The notes under the pieces are model-generated. The model did no database searches. It was not told the origin of the DNA and saw only the letters and a program-made list of their open reading frames with translations. Positions 51,828 through 60,786 of a stretch of 64,000 nucleotides of DNA are shown piece after piece (position 1 is the stretch's first letter; each line of letters opens with the position of its first letter). The position numbers and the translations under genes were made by a program. The DNA comes from Halogeometricum limi (GTDB taxonomy: Archaea; Halobacteriota; Halobacteria; Halobacteriales; Haloferacaceae), in NCBI RefSeq assembly GCF_900115785.1, contig NZ_FOYS01000005.1, positions 186,001 to 250,000 on the forward strand, given 5' to 3'.

Positions 51828-52622
51828 CTACTGACGGGTCGTCTCGACCACGTCCACGACGTCGGCGACGGCGTCCGCGGGGTCGCCAACCGGGAAGAAC
51901 TCACAGCCGACGTAGCCGTCGTAGCCAGCCTCGGCGAGTGCGGCGAGGACGTTCCGGTAGTTGAGTTCGCCGGTCCCGGGTTCGTGTCGACCCGGGACGT
52001 CCGCGATGTGGACGTGGCCGATGGCGTCGAGGTTGTCCGTCATCGTCTCGATGATGTTCCCCTCCGTTATCTGCTGGTGGTAGACGTCGTAGAGGAGTTT
52101 CACACTCGAACTGTCGACGGATTCGACCAGGTCGACGCCGTCCGCCGTCGTCGTGAGGAAGTAGCCGGGGTGGTCGACGGCGACGTTCAGGAGTTCGACG
52201 ACGAGCGTCACGTCGGCCGCTTCGGCGGCCGGTGCGACGGCCGAGAGGACGCGCTCGATACTCGCTCGTTGCTCCGCGCGGGAGAGGTGGTCCTGTTCGG
52301 CACCGACGGTCACGATGAGCGTCGGCGCACCGAGGTCAGCGGCCGTCTCGATGGACCGTTCGATGTCGACGACGGCCTCGTCGGCGTACTCGGGGTCGGT
52401 CATCGCCGGTGCAGTCTCCTCGATACTCGACCCCGCGCCCGCGGCGAGTGTGCCGGCGACAGAGACGTCGTGTTCGTCGCAGGCCGCGGCGACGGCGTCC
52501 AGGTCGGCGTTCTCCCAGTCGAAGAACTCCACGCCGTCGGCACCCGCGTCGGCCGCGGACCCAACCGCCTGCGCCAGCGACTGTCCCTCGAAGACCGTCG
52601 GGAGCGTGACAGCGACGCGCAT
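51828..52622 (-). CDS. Hydroxypyruvate-isomerase-like TIM barrel
   Basis: 264 aa of the Hyi/xylose-isomerase-like superfamily. Landmarks: TLPTVFEGQSLAQAVGSAAD, GADGVEFFDWEN, VTLVVELLNVAVDHPGYFLT (Glu), VKLLYDVYHQQITEGNII (Asp), HVHIADVPGRHEPGTGELNY (His, Arg, Glu) and YVGCEFFP (Glu). These metal ligands and the PGRHEPGTGE loop match hydroxypyruvate isomerases and related ketose isomerases. Its ATG directly abuts the stop of the upstream dehydrogenase gene, so it is the last gene of the sugar operon. Confidence 0.92.
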   Translation of the reverse strand: MRVAVTLPTVFEGQSLAQAVGSAADAGADGVEFFDWENADLDAVAAACDEHDVSVAGTLAAGAGSSIEETAPAMTDPEYADEAVVDIERSIETAADLGAPTLIVTVGAEQDHLSRAEQRASIERVLSAVAPAAEAADVTLVVELLNVAVDHPGYFLTTTADGVDLVESVDSSSVKLLYDVYHQQITEGNIIETMTDNLDAIGHVHIADVPGRHEPGTGELNYRNVLAALAEAGYDGYVGCEFFPVGDPADAVADVVDVVETTRQ

Positions 52623-53615
52623 CTACTGTTTCACCGCCTCGGGAACCGCCGATTCGAGCGCGTCGTCCACGGAGAGCGTGAGTTCGAACGTGCCGCGGGC
52701 GTCGCGGTACGGCGACCGGAGGAGCGACGCGTCGTCGGTCTCGACGGCCTCGACGAACGCTTCGACCTCGCGTTTCCACGCGTCTTCGTCGTCTTCGAGT
52801 TCGATTCGTTCTCCGTCGACGGTGCCGGTGAGTCGACCAAGCGCGCGCGGCGGGTCCTCGCCCTCGAATCGGAACTCAAGGTGCAGTTTCACGCCGTCGC
52901 CGACGACGTGCAGGTCGATGAGTTCCTCGGGCGAGGCGGACGACGTCGAGACGTGACTGACCGCGCCGTTCTCGTGCGTCATCGTCGCCGACGCCGTGTC
53001 GTAGAAGTCTATCTCGTCGCCGACGACGTTCTTCCCACTCGCCGCGCAGACGTCATCGACCTCTCCGCCGAAGTACCGGACGAGGTCGAAGATGTGCGCC
53101 GTCTGTTCGACGAGCTGTCCGCCCGACTTCTCCTTGACGCCCCACCATCCCGACGGCGGGACGCCGCCGAGCCATCGGCCGTCGAGGAGGGCCACGTCGC
53201 GGCCGTCCAGAATCTCTTTCGCCCGTTCGACGACGCTGGCGTAGCGGTACATGTGTCCGACCTGCGAGTGGACGCCCGCGGCCGCAATCGCGTCGTCGAC
53301 CGTCTCCGCCGTCGACGCCGAGACGGCGATGGGTTTCTCGACGAAGAGGTCGATGTCGTGTTCGACGGCGAGCGTCTCTTGGTTCGTGTGTGCGAACGGC
53401 GGGACGGCCACGAAGAGTGCGTCGAGCGACTCCGCCTCCAGCATCTCCTCGTGGTCGGTGTACGCCGTCGCGTCGAAGCGGTCCGCAGCGGTCGTCGCGG
53501 CGTCCTCCGACACGTCGCAGATGGCGACGACGTTCGCCGCGTCGACGTCTTCGATGTTGTTCAGGTGAATCGATCCGATACCGCCCGCGCCGATGAATGC
53601 GATGTCTACGGTCAT
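52623..53615 (-). CDS. Gfo/Idh/MocA-family oxidoreductase (first in map order)
   Basis: 330 aa. The N-terminal Rossmann fold has IAFIGAGGIGSIHLNNIE; the EKP catalytic motif appears as LFVEKPIAVS, and the second conserved block SQVGHMYRYASVVERAKEIL follows. The C-terminal beta sheet domain has SGGQLVEQTAHIFDLVRYFG with the conserved D/H pair. It oxidises or reduces a sugar or inositol hydroxyl with NAD(P). It is transcribed in the operon with a second such enzyme; an empty 130-base gap (53616-53748) separates them. Confidence 0.93.
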   Translation of the reverse strand: MTVDIAFIGAGGIGSIHLNNIEDVDAANVVAICDVSEDAATTAADRFDATAYTDHEEMLEAESLDALFVAVPPFAHTNQETLAVEHDIDLFVEKPIAVSASTAETVDDAIAAAGVHSQVGHMYRYASVVERAKEILDGRDVALLDGRWLGGVPPSGWWGVKEKSGGQLVEQTAHIFDLVRYFGGEVDDVCAASGKNVVGDEIDFYDTASATMTHENGAVSHVSTSSASPEELIDLHVVGDGVKLHLEFRFEGEDPPRALGRLTGTVDGERIELEDDEDAWKREVEAFVEAVETDDASLLRSPYRDARGTFELTLSVDDALESAVPEAVKQ

Positions 53616-53748
53616 TGTATTTCAGTCTCTGTGTTCGTGTGCGCTCTGCGCGACCGGACGGCCGATGGCCGTCGGTCCCGCGTCCGCGTCCGCGTTCGCC
53701 GTCTCGACCCGGACCGAACGTCGTCGCTCGGTCGGGACGTGCGATACC

Positions 53749-54840
53749 TCAGACATCGACGGCCACCCCGTCGGCCGCCGAGTCGTAGATTGCCGCGAGC
53801 AGTCTCGTGTCGCGGAGTCCCTCGCGGACGCCCGGTTCCGGGTCGATGCCGCGAGAGACGGACCCCGCGAACGCCGCGAACTGCCGCGGGAGTTGCTCGA
53901 CCGGTCCGAGTTCGACCGTCGTCGTGCGACCGCCGCGTTCGAGGCGGACCGTCTGCGGTGCGCCCTCGAAGAACACCGGTTCGAGCGTCACCGCGCCCTC
54001 GGACCCGACCACGCGGAGGTGGTGGGACTCGTGCGCGTGTTGACTGGCCGTGCAGACGGCGTGCGCGCCCGACTCGAACCGCATCGTGAACGCGACGTGT
54101 TCGTCGACGGCGTCGAAGGCGGCGTGCGGGCTACTCGTTTCGCCGCGAACCCGAACCGGGTCGTCGTCGAGGACGAATCGCGTGGTGTTCAGCGGGTAGA
54201 GTCCGAGGTCGACGAGCGCCGACCCGCCCGCGAGGTCGGGGTCGAGTCGCCACGCGTCGTTCGGTGTCGCCGGGTCCGCGAGCATCCGCACCGAGAAGTC
54301 GGCGTGGACGTGCGCCGGTTCTCCGACGAACCCCGTCGCGACGAGGTGTCGCGCGTAGCACACGGCGGGGGCGAACTGCATCCGGTAGGCGACTGCGAAC
54401 GGGACACCTGCGGACTCGACGGCCTCGACGATGCGTTCGGCACCGTCGGTCGTCGCCGCCAGCGCCTTCTCGCAGAGGACGGCCTTCCCGTGTCTCGCCG
54501 CCGTCTCGACGTGTTCGGCGTGTCGGGCGTGCGGCGTCGCCACGTAGACGGCGTCGTAGTCAGCGGTCCCGACGCCGTCGGCGTACGCCTCGTACGTCAG
54601 GTGGCGGTCCATCCCGTGAGCGGCGACGACGTTCGCCGCCGTCTCCGGGGACCCACTCACCGCGACGGTCGCCTCGCATCCGTCTGCGGACTCGATTGCA
54701 GGGAGCGCGTACTCGCGCGCGAATCCGCCCAGTCCGACGACGGCGAAGCGAACCGGGTCGTCCGCCGAGGCGACCGGGTATCTGTCGCGCCACTCGTCGT
54801 ACCACGCGTCCATCGACGTCCACGTACTGTTTTCGAACAT
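53749..54840 (-). CDS. Gfo/Idh/MocA-family oxidoreductase, second copy
   Basis: 363 aa. The Rossmann motif is VVGLGGFAREYALPAIES, set about 30 residues in after a short extension (MDAWYDEWRDRYPVASADDP). The catalytic Lys motif reads VLCEKALAAT rather than EKP, a variation. C-terminal block LAGGSALVDLGLYPLNTTRF is typical. It is only partly related to the neighbouring copy, so the two probably act in sequence on different positions of one sugar. Six bases separate its ATG from the TrmB regulator stop. Confidence 0.92.
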   Translation of the reverse strand: MFENSTWTSMDAWYDEWRDRYPVASADDPVRFAVVGLGGFAREYALPAIESADGCEATVAVSGSPETAANVVAAHGMDRHLTYEAYADGVGTADYDAVYVATPHARHAEHVETAARHGKAVLCEKALAATTDGAERIVEAVESAGVPFAVAYRMQFAPAVCYARHLVATGFVGEPAHVHADFSVRMLADPATPNDAWRLDPDLAGGSALVDLGLYPLNTTRFVLDDDPVRVRGETSSPHAAFDAVDEHVAFTMRFESGAHAVCTASQHAHESHHLRVVGSEGAVTLEPVFFEGAPQTVRLERGGRTTTVELGPVEQLPRQFAAFAGSVSRGIDPEPGVREGLRDTRLLAAIYDSAADGVAVDV

Positions 54841-54846
54841 CGTCGG

Positions 54847-55956
54847 TCAGTCCCCGTGCGAGGTACCCGGCGCTCGCCGTCGTACCCCTCTCGTCGCGGC
54901 CGTCGTCTCCGGGTCGATTCGCTCTGCGCGGACGTCTTCGAGGACGGCGCTTCGGCCGCCGACGAGCAGTCGTTCCGCCGCCGTCTCGACGACGAGAGCG
55001 ACCTGTTCGTTGTACCGGGCGACGCCGTGACCGGTCGTGTCTCCGCTCACGACGGTGTCGACCACCTCGCCGGAGAACCGGACCGGAGTTCCGGTCTCTG
55101 TCTCCGTTCCGGTGACCGTCACCGGAATCCGTTCTCCCGGTCGCAACGGAGCCACCTCGTCGACGAAGTGCCGAACTTCGCGGTACGCCGACGGCCGTCC
55201 GGACTCCGCCTCGTGGACGCTCTCCCACCCGTCCCACAGGCACGTGAGGAAGTACCAGTAGCAGACGGCGGCGTGCGCCGAGTCGCGGACGGCGAGGCCG
55301 TACTCCCCCGGAGCGCGTCCACCGAGACAGACGGCCTCCGAGTCGGCGACGAGGAGGAACGGACCGGGCAACGTCCGTACCCGACCCTCGGTGCAGCGAC
55401 CCTCGAACCACGACTCGTCGAGTTCGTCGGACGCCTCCGCGTCCGTTCGGTGGACGCTCACCTCGACGTGGACGCCGTCCGAGACGGCCGCTTCGAGGGC
55501 GTCTCCGAGGGACTCAAGCGTCGCCGGACGGCCCGCGAGTTGGACGTGCGTCGTCGCTTCGCGAATCGCCCGTCGCGCCCGAGCCAACACCGACTCGTCG
55601 TCCGAGAGAACCGACGCCTCGTGACTGTCTCGCTCGCGGCCGCGGTGACCGGCGTACTGCCGTTCGACCGACCGGCAGGCCGATTCGAGTCGCCCGGCGC
55701 GTCGGCGGAGACGGTCCGCCAGCGACGGCGGGTCGCGGAGACGGACGTGTCGAACCGTCGCGTCGAACGTCTCGACGAGGCCCTCGCGTTCGAGGCCGTC
55801 GACGACGCCGTAGACTCGACCTTGGGGGACGCCGCTCGCCCGAGCGAGGTCCGAGACGGAGACGGCTCCGGTGTCGAGGAGGGAGACGACGACTGCCGAC
55901 TCGTACTGGCTCAGACCCGCGTGGCGAAGCGCCTCGTCGAGACAGTCGTCGGACAT
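54847..55956 (-). CDS. TrmB-family sugar-responsive regulator
   Basis: 369 aa. Winged helix at residues 10-75 (YESAVVVSLLDTGAVSVSDL, SGVPQGRVYGVVDGLERE), coiled linker, then a TrmB effector domain (residues 110-250, THVQLAGRPATLESL, GPFLLVADSEAVCLGG) and a C-terminal beta domain. Lies inside the operon between the permeases and dehydrogenases with spacings of 6 and 7 bases, so it is co-transcribed with the genes it probably senses for. Compared with classical TrmB the IEGYDTETG-like sugar loop is not evident. Confidence 0.85.
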   Translation of the reverse strand: MSDDCLDEALRHAGLSQYESAVVVSLLDTGAVSVSDLARASGVPQGRVYGVVDGLEREGLVETFDATVRHVRLRDPPSLADRLRRRAGRLESACRSVERQYAGHRGRERDSHEASVLSDDESVLARARRAIREATTHVQLAGRPATLESLGDALEAAVSDGVHVEVSVHRTDAEASDELDESWFEGRCTEGRVRTLPGPFLLVADSEAVCLGGRAPGEYGLAVRDSAHAAVCYWYFLTCLWDGWESVHEAESGRPSAYREVRHFVDEVAPLRPGERIPVTVTGTETETGTPVRFSGEVVDTVVSGDTTGHGVARYNEQVALVVETAAERLLVGGRSAVLEDVRAERIDPETTAATRGVRRRAPGTSHGD

Positions 55957-55963
55957 CGTCGCG

Positions 55964-56857
55964 TCAGGCCCCCTTCATACCGCCACTCGCCAGTCCCTCG
56001 ACGAGCCACTTCTGCACCAGCGCGAACAGGACGATGACCGGAATCATCGTGATGACCGCGGCGGTTAGCGTGAGTCCCCAGTTCACCTGGTTCGCCGACT
56101 GGAACAACTGGAGTCCGAACGGGAGCGTCCGGGTGCCTGCGGTCTGCGAGAGTATCGAGACCATCAGGAAGTCGTTCCACGAGATGATGAACGAGTAGAA
56201 CCCCGCGACGGCGAACCCCGGAAGCGACAGCGGTGCGATGATGCGCACGAGGATGTCGACTTGTGAACAGCCGTCCATCTTCGCCGCCTCGTCGAGCGAG
56301 CGCGGGATGTCGTCGAAGTAGCCCTTCAGGAGCCACGTCGTGAACGGCAGCGCCAGCACCGTGTGCGCGGCGACGAGTCCGAGGAGACTGTCGACCAACT
56401 CGAGGTCCAGCATCACGAGGAAGAACGGGATGAGGATGAGCACCCGCGGGAGCATCTGCGTCGAGAGGAACGACAGCAGCATCGGCTTGCGGCCCGGGAA
56501 CTCGAAGCGCGAGAGCGCGTACCCCGCGAGCGTCCCCGAGACGAGCGTCAGCGCCGTCGTTCCCACGGCGACGATGAGCGAGTTGACGAAGTAGCCCTGG
56601 AACTCGCCGAGTCCCAGCACGAACGCGTAGTTCGCCAGCGACAGTTCCGTCAGCGAGGGGACGAGCGTACTGGAGTACAGCGTGTCGCTCGACACCAGCG
56701 TCGAGAGGACCAACCACGCGACGGGGACGAGGAGGAACCCGAAGTAGAGCGCCAGCACCGCGTACGTGGCCAGCGCGCGCTTCGGCGTCGTCTCCTGTCC
56801 CAACCAGTCGTCGAACCGTTGGACGAGGTTCTTCTCTCGCGTCGTCTCAGTTGCCAT
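55964..56857 (-). CDS. CUT1 ABC permease (MalG-like), second importer
   Basis: 297 aa with six membrane helices. EAA loop: LDEAAKMDGCSQVDILVRII then APLSLPG. The N-terminal cytoplasmic arm (KNLVQRFDDWLGQ) is followed by YAVLALYFGFLLVPVAWLVL. It pairs with the permease at 56900. Transcribed just before the TrmB-like gene; the 42-base gap upstream carries no promoter of note. Confidence 0.95.
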   Translation of the reverse strand: MATETTREKNLVQRFDDWLGQETTPKRALATYAVLALYFGFLLVPVAWLVLSTLVSSDTLYSSTLVPSLTELSLANYAFVLGLGEFQGYFVNSLIVAVGTTALTLVSGTLAGYALSRFEFPGRKPMLLSFLSTQMLPRVLILIPFFLVMLDLELVDSLLGLVAAHTVLALPFTTWLLKGYFDDIPRSLDEAAKMDGCSQVDILVRIIAPLSLPGFAVAGFYSFIISWNDFLMVSILSQTAGTRTLPFGLQLFQSANQVNWGLTLTAAVITMIPVIVLFALVQKWLVEGLASGGMKGA

Positions 56858-56899
56858 CGCCGTTCTCCTCCATAGTATCTGGTGTGTCTGTCTCGAACA

Positions 56900-57811
56900 T
56901 CACTCGGTGTCCTCCAGTTTGACGTAGACGACGGTGAACGCCAGCAACAGGACGAGCATCACGACGCCGACGGACGCCGCGTAGCCCAGCGCGTAGGACT
57001 GGAACGCCTGCTTGTAGACGTACGTCGCCAGCACTTCGGTCGAGCCCAGCGGACCGCCGCCGGTCGACAGGAACACGATGTCGAAGTTGTTGAACGTGTA
57101 GATGACGTGCAGGACAATCATGATCATCGACACGTACGATATCTGCGGGAGCGTCACGTAGCGGAACTTCGCCAGCGAGCCTGCACCGTCCATCTCGGCG
57201 GCCTCGTACAGCGACTCCGGAATCGACTGCATGGCGGCCATGAGCGCGATGGCGAAGAACGGGACGTTCCGCCAGACGTGCATCGTGACGACGAGCGGAA
57301 ACGCCGTCGTCGGGTCGCCGAACCAGTAGCTCGTCGGCAGGTTGAACCACCCGAGCACGATGTTGAGGAAGCCGTAGCCCGGCTGGACCATGAACCGGAA
57401 GATGATGACCATCACGACGACGGGCAGCACCCACGTGATCATCGACGCGCTTCGGAACAGCGCGACGCCGGGCACTTTCTCCTTCAACGCGAGGGCCAGA
57501 CCGAGGCCGAGGAGGTACTGCAACGCGACCGCGACGCCGGTGAGCAAGATGCTGTTGCCGAAGGCGTTCCAGAACTTCGGATCGCTCGCCATCGCCGCGA
57601 AGTTCTGGAAGGCGACGAACGTCTCCTGCCCGGGCTGCAGCAGCGACATCTCGAAGAACGAGATGTGGACACCGCGGAGCGTCGGGTAGATGACGATGAG
57701 TCCCAGAAGGACCGACGCCGGGAGCATGAACGCGTACCCCAGCCACGTCTCCTTGACGAACGACTTGAACTCCGCCGCGTAGCGTGACCCGGTGCCTGAA
57801 CTCGTCGCCAT
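56900..57811 (-). CDS. CUT1 ABC permease (MalF-like), second importer
   Basis: 303 aa with six membrane helices. EAA loop YEAAEMDGAGSLAKFRYVTL. Opening segment LGYAFMLPASVLLGLIVIYP is typical. Its ATG lies three bases beyond the binding-protein stop, which supports tight operon organisation. Confidence 0.95.
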   Translation of the reverse strand: MATSSGTGSRYAAEFKSFVKETWLGYAFMLPASVLLGLIVIYPTLRGVHISFFEMSLLQPGQETFVAFQNFAAMASDPKFWNAFGNSILLTGVAVALQYLLGLGLALALKEKVPGVALFRSASMITWVLPVVVMVIIFRFMVQPGYGFLNIVLGWFNLPTSYWFGDPTTAFPLVVTMHVWRNVPFFAIALMAAMQSIPESLYEAAEMDGAGSLAKFRYVTLPQISYVSMIMIVLHVIYTFNNFDIVFLSTGGGPLGSTEVLATYVYKQAFQSYALGYAASVGVVMLVLLLAFTVVYVKLEDTE

Positions 57812-57814
57812 GGG

Positions 57815-59206
57815 TCAGACCTTGCTCTCGAGGTCTTTCAGTTCGCCGTGGAACTGCTCGCCGGCTTTGTACGGGTCGCTCTTCCCGTAGACGACGTTCT
57901 GCATGTGCGTGTAGAACGCCTCCCTGACGGGACCCCATCCGATCTTCGAGAGCGCTTTGCCCGTCTCGAACACCTCGGTGAACGGCGTCCAGTTCTCGTT
58001 GTCCAGCGACGTCTCCACGTCCTCGTGGACGGGCGTGATGTAGTCGCCCGCGGAGACCTTCTTCCCCTCTTCGAGTGACGCCGGACTCGTGAACAGGCTC
58101 AGCGCGTTCCAGCCCATCTCCTTCTGCTTGGAGTTGGCGTTGAGCATCACCGGCTTCACTTCGAGGTACGTCCCTTTGCTGCCGCCCTCGGCTCTCGGGA
58201 GGTGGGCGATGGCCGTCTTCTCGTCTAAGATGGTGGTCGTCTTCTCGGAGTCGTTGATGTCGGACCCGGACGTCCACCCGCGGAGCCACGGCCCGCACTC
58301 TATCATCGCGAACTGCCCGTTCAGGTAGCCGGGGTCGTTGACCTGCCAGCCGGTCCCGCGCTGTTCGGGGTTGCCGATGGGGTCGTCGCCGGCCCACACC
58401 TGGTAGTAGAAGTTGTCGAACACGAGGCCGAGCGTCTCGGCGTCGGGGACGAGCGTCCACGAGTCGCCGTCCGGTTCGTACAACCGGTCTTCGTGCTGGT
58501 AGACGTGCGAAATCCACTCTTGGAACGCGCGGACGCTCCCGTCTTTCGTGCAGTTGTGGAACGCCTCGACGTCGTCGCGTTCTTCGTTTATCGTCCGACC
58601 GGCTTCGAGGAACTGCTCGGCCGTCTCCGGCGGTTCCAACCCGAGTTCGTCGAAGATGTCTTTGCGGTAGACGAGTGCGCGGCCGTTCCCCGTGTACGGG
58701 AGGCCGTACAGTTCGCCTTTGTACGTCATCGCCTCGATAGTGCTGTCGACGTAGCCGTCGAAGTGGTCGAGTTGCTCCGCGCGGTCACCGACCGGTTCGA
58801 TGAGTCCGGCCTTCGCGTACTCCGAGAGGTGCGAGAGCACGCCCTCGATGACGTCCGGATTGCCTGTGCGGCCGCCGGTGAGGAACTTCTGTCGGGCGTC
58901 GGGGTACTCGAACGCCGACACCTGAATCGACCGGCCGTACTCGCCGGAGAACTGGTCGACGTACCAGTCCTTCCACGGTTTGTTCTCGTCACCCTGGAAC
59001 CCGGCGTTCCACATGATGAGTTTGTCACCGCTTCCACCACCGCCGTTTCCGCTCCCGCCGGAAGTGGACTCGTCACCCGCTCCTGTGCCCTGCTGGGCCG
59101 CGGACCCGCCGCCGCCACTGCACCCCGCCAGTCCCGTCGCCGTCGCGACGCCGAGTGCCTTCAGTACGGTCCGCCGCGTTCGCGTGTTCGGTATGTCGTC
59201 GGTCAT
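57815..59206 (-). CDS. CUT1 sugar-binding lipoprotein, second importer
   Basis: 463 aa with a Tat lipoprotein signal (TRRTVLKALGVATATGLAGC) and Gly/Ser linker. The fold pattern is MalE/UgpB-like: LIMWNAGFQGDENKPWKDWY, GELYGLPYTGNGRALVYRKD, EWISHVYQHEDRLYEPDGDS, INGDSEK-type loop and FTEVFETGKAL. The start at the ATG 59206 matches an AT-rich promoter (TAATTTTATTA, 59238-59248) about 35 bases upstream, so it has its own promoter downstream of the ATPase gene. Substrate unknown; neighbours suggest a sugar acid or sulfated/oxidised sugar. Confidence 0.93.
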   Translation of the reverse strand: MTDDIPNTRTRRTVLKALGVATATGLAGCSGGGGSAAQQGTGAGDESTSGGSGNGGGGSGDKLIMWNAGFQGDENKPWKDWYVDQFSGEYGRSIQVSAFEYPDARQKFLTGGRTGNPDVIEGVLSHLSEYAKAGLIEPVGDRAEQLDHFDGYVDSTIEAMTYKGELYGLPYTGNGRALVYRKDIFDELGLEPPETAEQFLEAGRTINEERDDVEAFHNCTKDGSVRAFQEWISHVYQHEDRLYEPDGDSWTLVPDAETLGLVFDNFYYQVWAGDDPIGNPEQRGTGWQVNDPGYLNGQFAMIECGPWLRGWTSGSDINDSEKTTTILDEKTAIAHLPRAEGGSKGTYLEVKPVMLNANSKQKEMGWNALSLFTSPASLEEGKKVSAGDYITPVHEDVETSLDNENWTPFTEVFETGKALSKIGWGPVREAFYTHMQNVVYGKSDPYKAGEQFHGELKDLESKV

Positions 59207-59320
59207 CTGCCTTCACCCGCCACTAATTTATGCTTTGTAATAAAATTACCTATTTAATTTTGTTTTCTAAAACTCTGTAGGCACTGAAAGAGTGTTTGTA
59301 AAATTCTGAGAGAGTGAGAA

Positions 59321-60466
59321 CTACAGACTCACGTCGACCAGTTCGTCGTCAGTCGGCATCTCGCGGTTCTTCAGCGCGCCGCCGGTCCGGCCGTCGAAGA
59401 GGTGGATGCGGTTCTGGGGGAACACGATGTCCAGCGTGCTCCCCTCGCTGAGGAGGATGTCGCCGTCGATGCTGGCGGTCACCTGCTGGCCACCTATCTC
59501 GAAGTAGACGAACGTGACGTCGCCCAGCGGTTCGGTGACGGTCACGTCGGCGCTGAAGGCGTTCGGTTCGTCCCCGTCGGCGAGTTCGATGTCTTCGGGT
59601 CGGATACCCAGCGTCACCGAGTCCGAGACGTCCGCCACCGCGTCGGTTCCCTCCTGGTCCAGCAGGTAGTCGAACACCTCGTGGTCCAATCGAGCGCCCG
59701 CGCCGGTTCTCGACAGCGACGTCTCGAAGAAGTTCATCGAGGGCGACCCGATGAACCCCGCGACGAACTGGTTCGCGGGTTCGTGATAGCACTCCAGCGG
59801 CGTCCCTATCTGCTGGAGTTCGCCGTCGTTCAGGACGGCGATGCGGTCGCCCATCGTCATCGCCTCCGTCTGGTCGTGCGTGACGTAGACGGTGGTGACG
59901 CCGAACTCGGACTGGAGGCTCTGGAGTTCGGTTCGCATCGTCGTCCGGAGTTTCGCATCGAGATTCGAGAGCGGTTCGTCCATCAGGAACACTTCCGGGT
60001 CCCGGACGATGGCGCGGCCGAGAGCCACGCGCTGTTGCTGACCGCCGGACATCTCTCCCGGTTTCTGGTCGAGGAGTCGTTCGATGCCCATCATCTCGGC
60101 CGCCTCGCTGACTCGGGTGTCTATCTCGCCCTTCGAGAGGTCCGTCGTCATCTTGAGTCCGAACGACATGTTCTCCCGCGCGGTCATGTGCGGGTAGAGC
60201 GCGTAGCTCTGGAACACCATCGCCATGTTGCGGTTCTTCGGTTGGCGGTCGGTGATGTCGACGCCGTCGAGACTGATCGTCCCCGACGACGGCGTCTCTA
60301 AGCCGGCGATGCAGCGGAGCGTCGTCGACTTCCCGCACCCCGACGGTCCGACGAGGACGAGAAATTCGCCGTCCTCGATGGTGATGTCGAGGTCGTCGAT
60401 GGCGACGATCTCCCCTTCCGCCCCGGGGAACACCTTCCGGAGCGTATCGATGTCTATCTCTCCCAT
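59321..60466 (-). CDS. CUT1 ABC importer ATPase (MalK-like), second importer
   Basis: 381 aa from the ATG at 60466 (MGEIDIDTLRK). Walker A GPSGCGKST, Q-loop MVFQSYALYPHMTA, signature MSGGQQQRVALGRAI, Walker B VFLMDEPLSNLDAKLR, switch VYVTHDQTEAMTMGD. A MalK-like TOBE domain closes the protein (LGIRPEDIELADGDEP). First gene of the minus-strand operon. TATA DNA at 60490-60502 lies about 30 bases upstream, so the transcript is nearly leaderless, and a perfect palindrome overlaps the start codon. Confidence 0.95.
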   Translation of the reverse strand: MGEIDIDTLRKVFPGAEGEIVAIDDLDITIEDGEFLVLVGPSGCGKSTTLRCIAGLETPSSGTISLDGVDITDRQPKNRNMAMVFQSYALYPHMTARENMSFGLKMTTDLSKGEIDTRVSEAAEMMGIERLLDQKPGEMSGGQQQRVALGRAIVRDPEVFLMDEPLSNLDAKLRTTMRTELQSLQSEFGVTTVYVTHDQTEAMTMGDRIAVLNDGELQQIGTPLECYHEPANQFVAGFIGSPSMNFFETSLSRTGAGARLDHEVFDYLLDQEGTDAVADVSDSVTLGIRPEDIELADGDEPNAFSADVTVTEPLGDVTFVYFEIGGQQVTASIDGDILLSEGSTLDIVFPQNRIHLFDGRTGGALKNREMPTDDELVDVSL

Positions 60467-60502
60467 GTGACCCACATGCGAATAGGGGTATTTATATATT
60501 AC
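60464..60502 (-). promoter_or_regulatory. Promoter of the second sugar operon with start-codon palindrome
   Basis: TAATATATAAATA (60490-60502 on the minus strand) is a strong TATA box. CATGTGACCCACATG (60464-60478) is a perfect dyad with six-base arms that includes the ATG. Binding there would block initiation, fitting a repressor (TrmB or IclR type). Confidence 0.55.
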
Positions 60503-60786
60503 TCAGCGGCCACCAAAAGTCCCCAAGATTGGCGATTCAGAGCCTATAGAGCGCTTTGAGTGCAGATAGCTGCCGACAAATTTTGTTCACACACCGTGAA
60601 TTAATTGGCTTCGAGAGCCGCTCCGAGGTCCACACGCGAGAAGGGAGAATCCGGCGTTTTAGACATTAACGATAGTGAACGTAGTCGAATCTCTCGAACG
60701 ACACCGCGAGGAGAACGCGGGCGGCGAGAGCCAACCGTTCACGATTCATGAACAAGCTTAGGAGGGTGGACGACGAACCGCCGTTC
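60503..60786. promoter_or_regulatory. Divergent control region before the IclR gene
   Basis: No gene. TAACGATAGTGA (60667-60678) repeats the first 12 bases of the motif at 22126 in the fructan locus. GC-poor around 60480-60600. An in-frame ATG at 60748 is possible for the IclR gene but the following residues are not family-like. Confidence 0.4.

Noticed and set aside
51588-56037. Very long plus-strand open frames (51588-54089 and 53593-56037)
   Set aside because: They run antisense to the Hyi, Gfo and TrmB genes, which carry clear family motifs. Long antisense frames are expected at this GC content.
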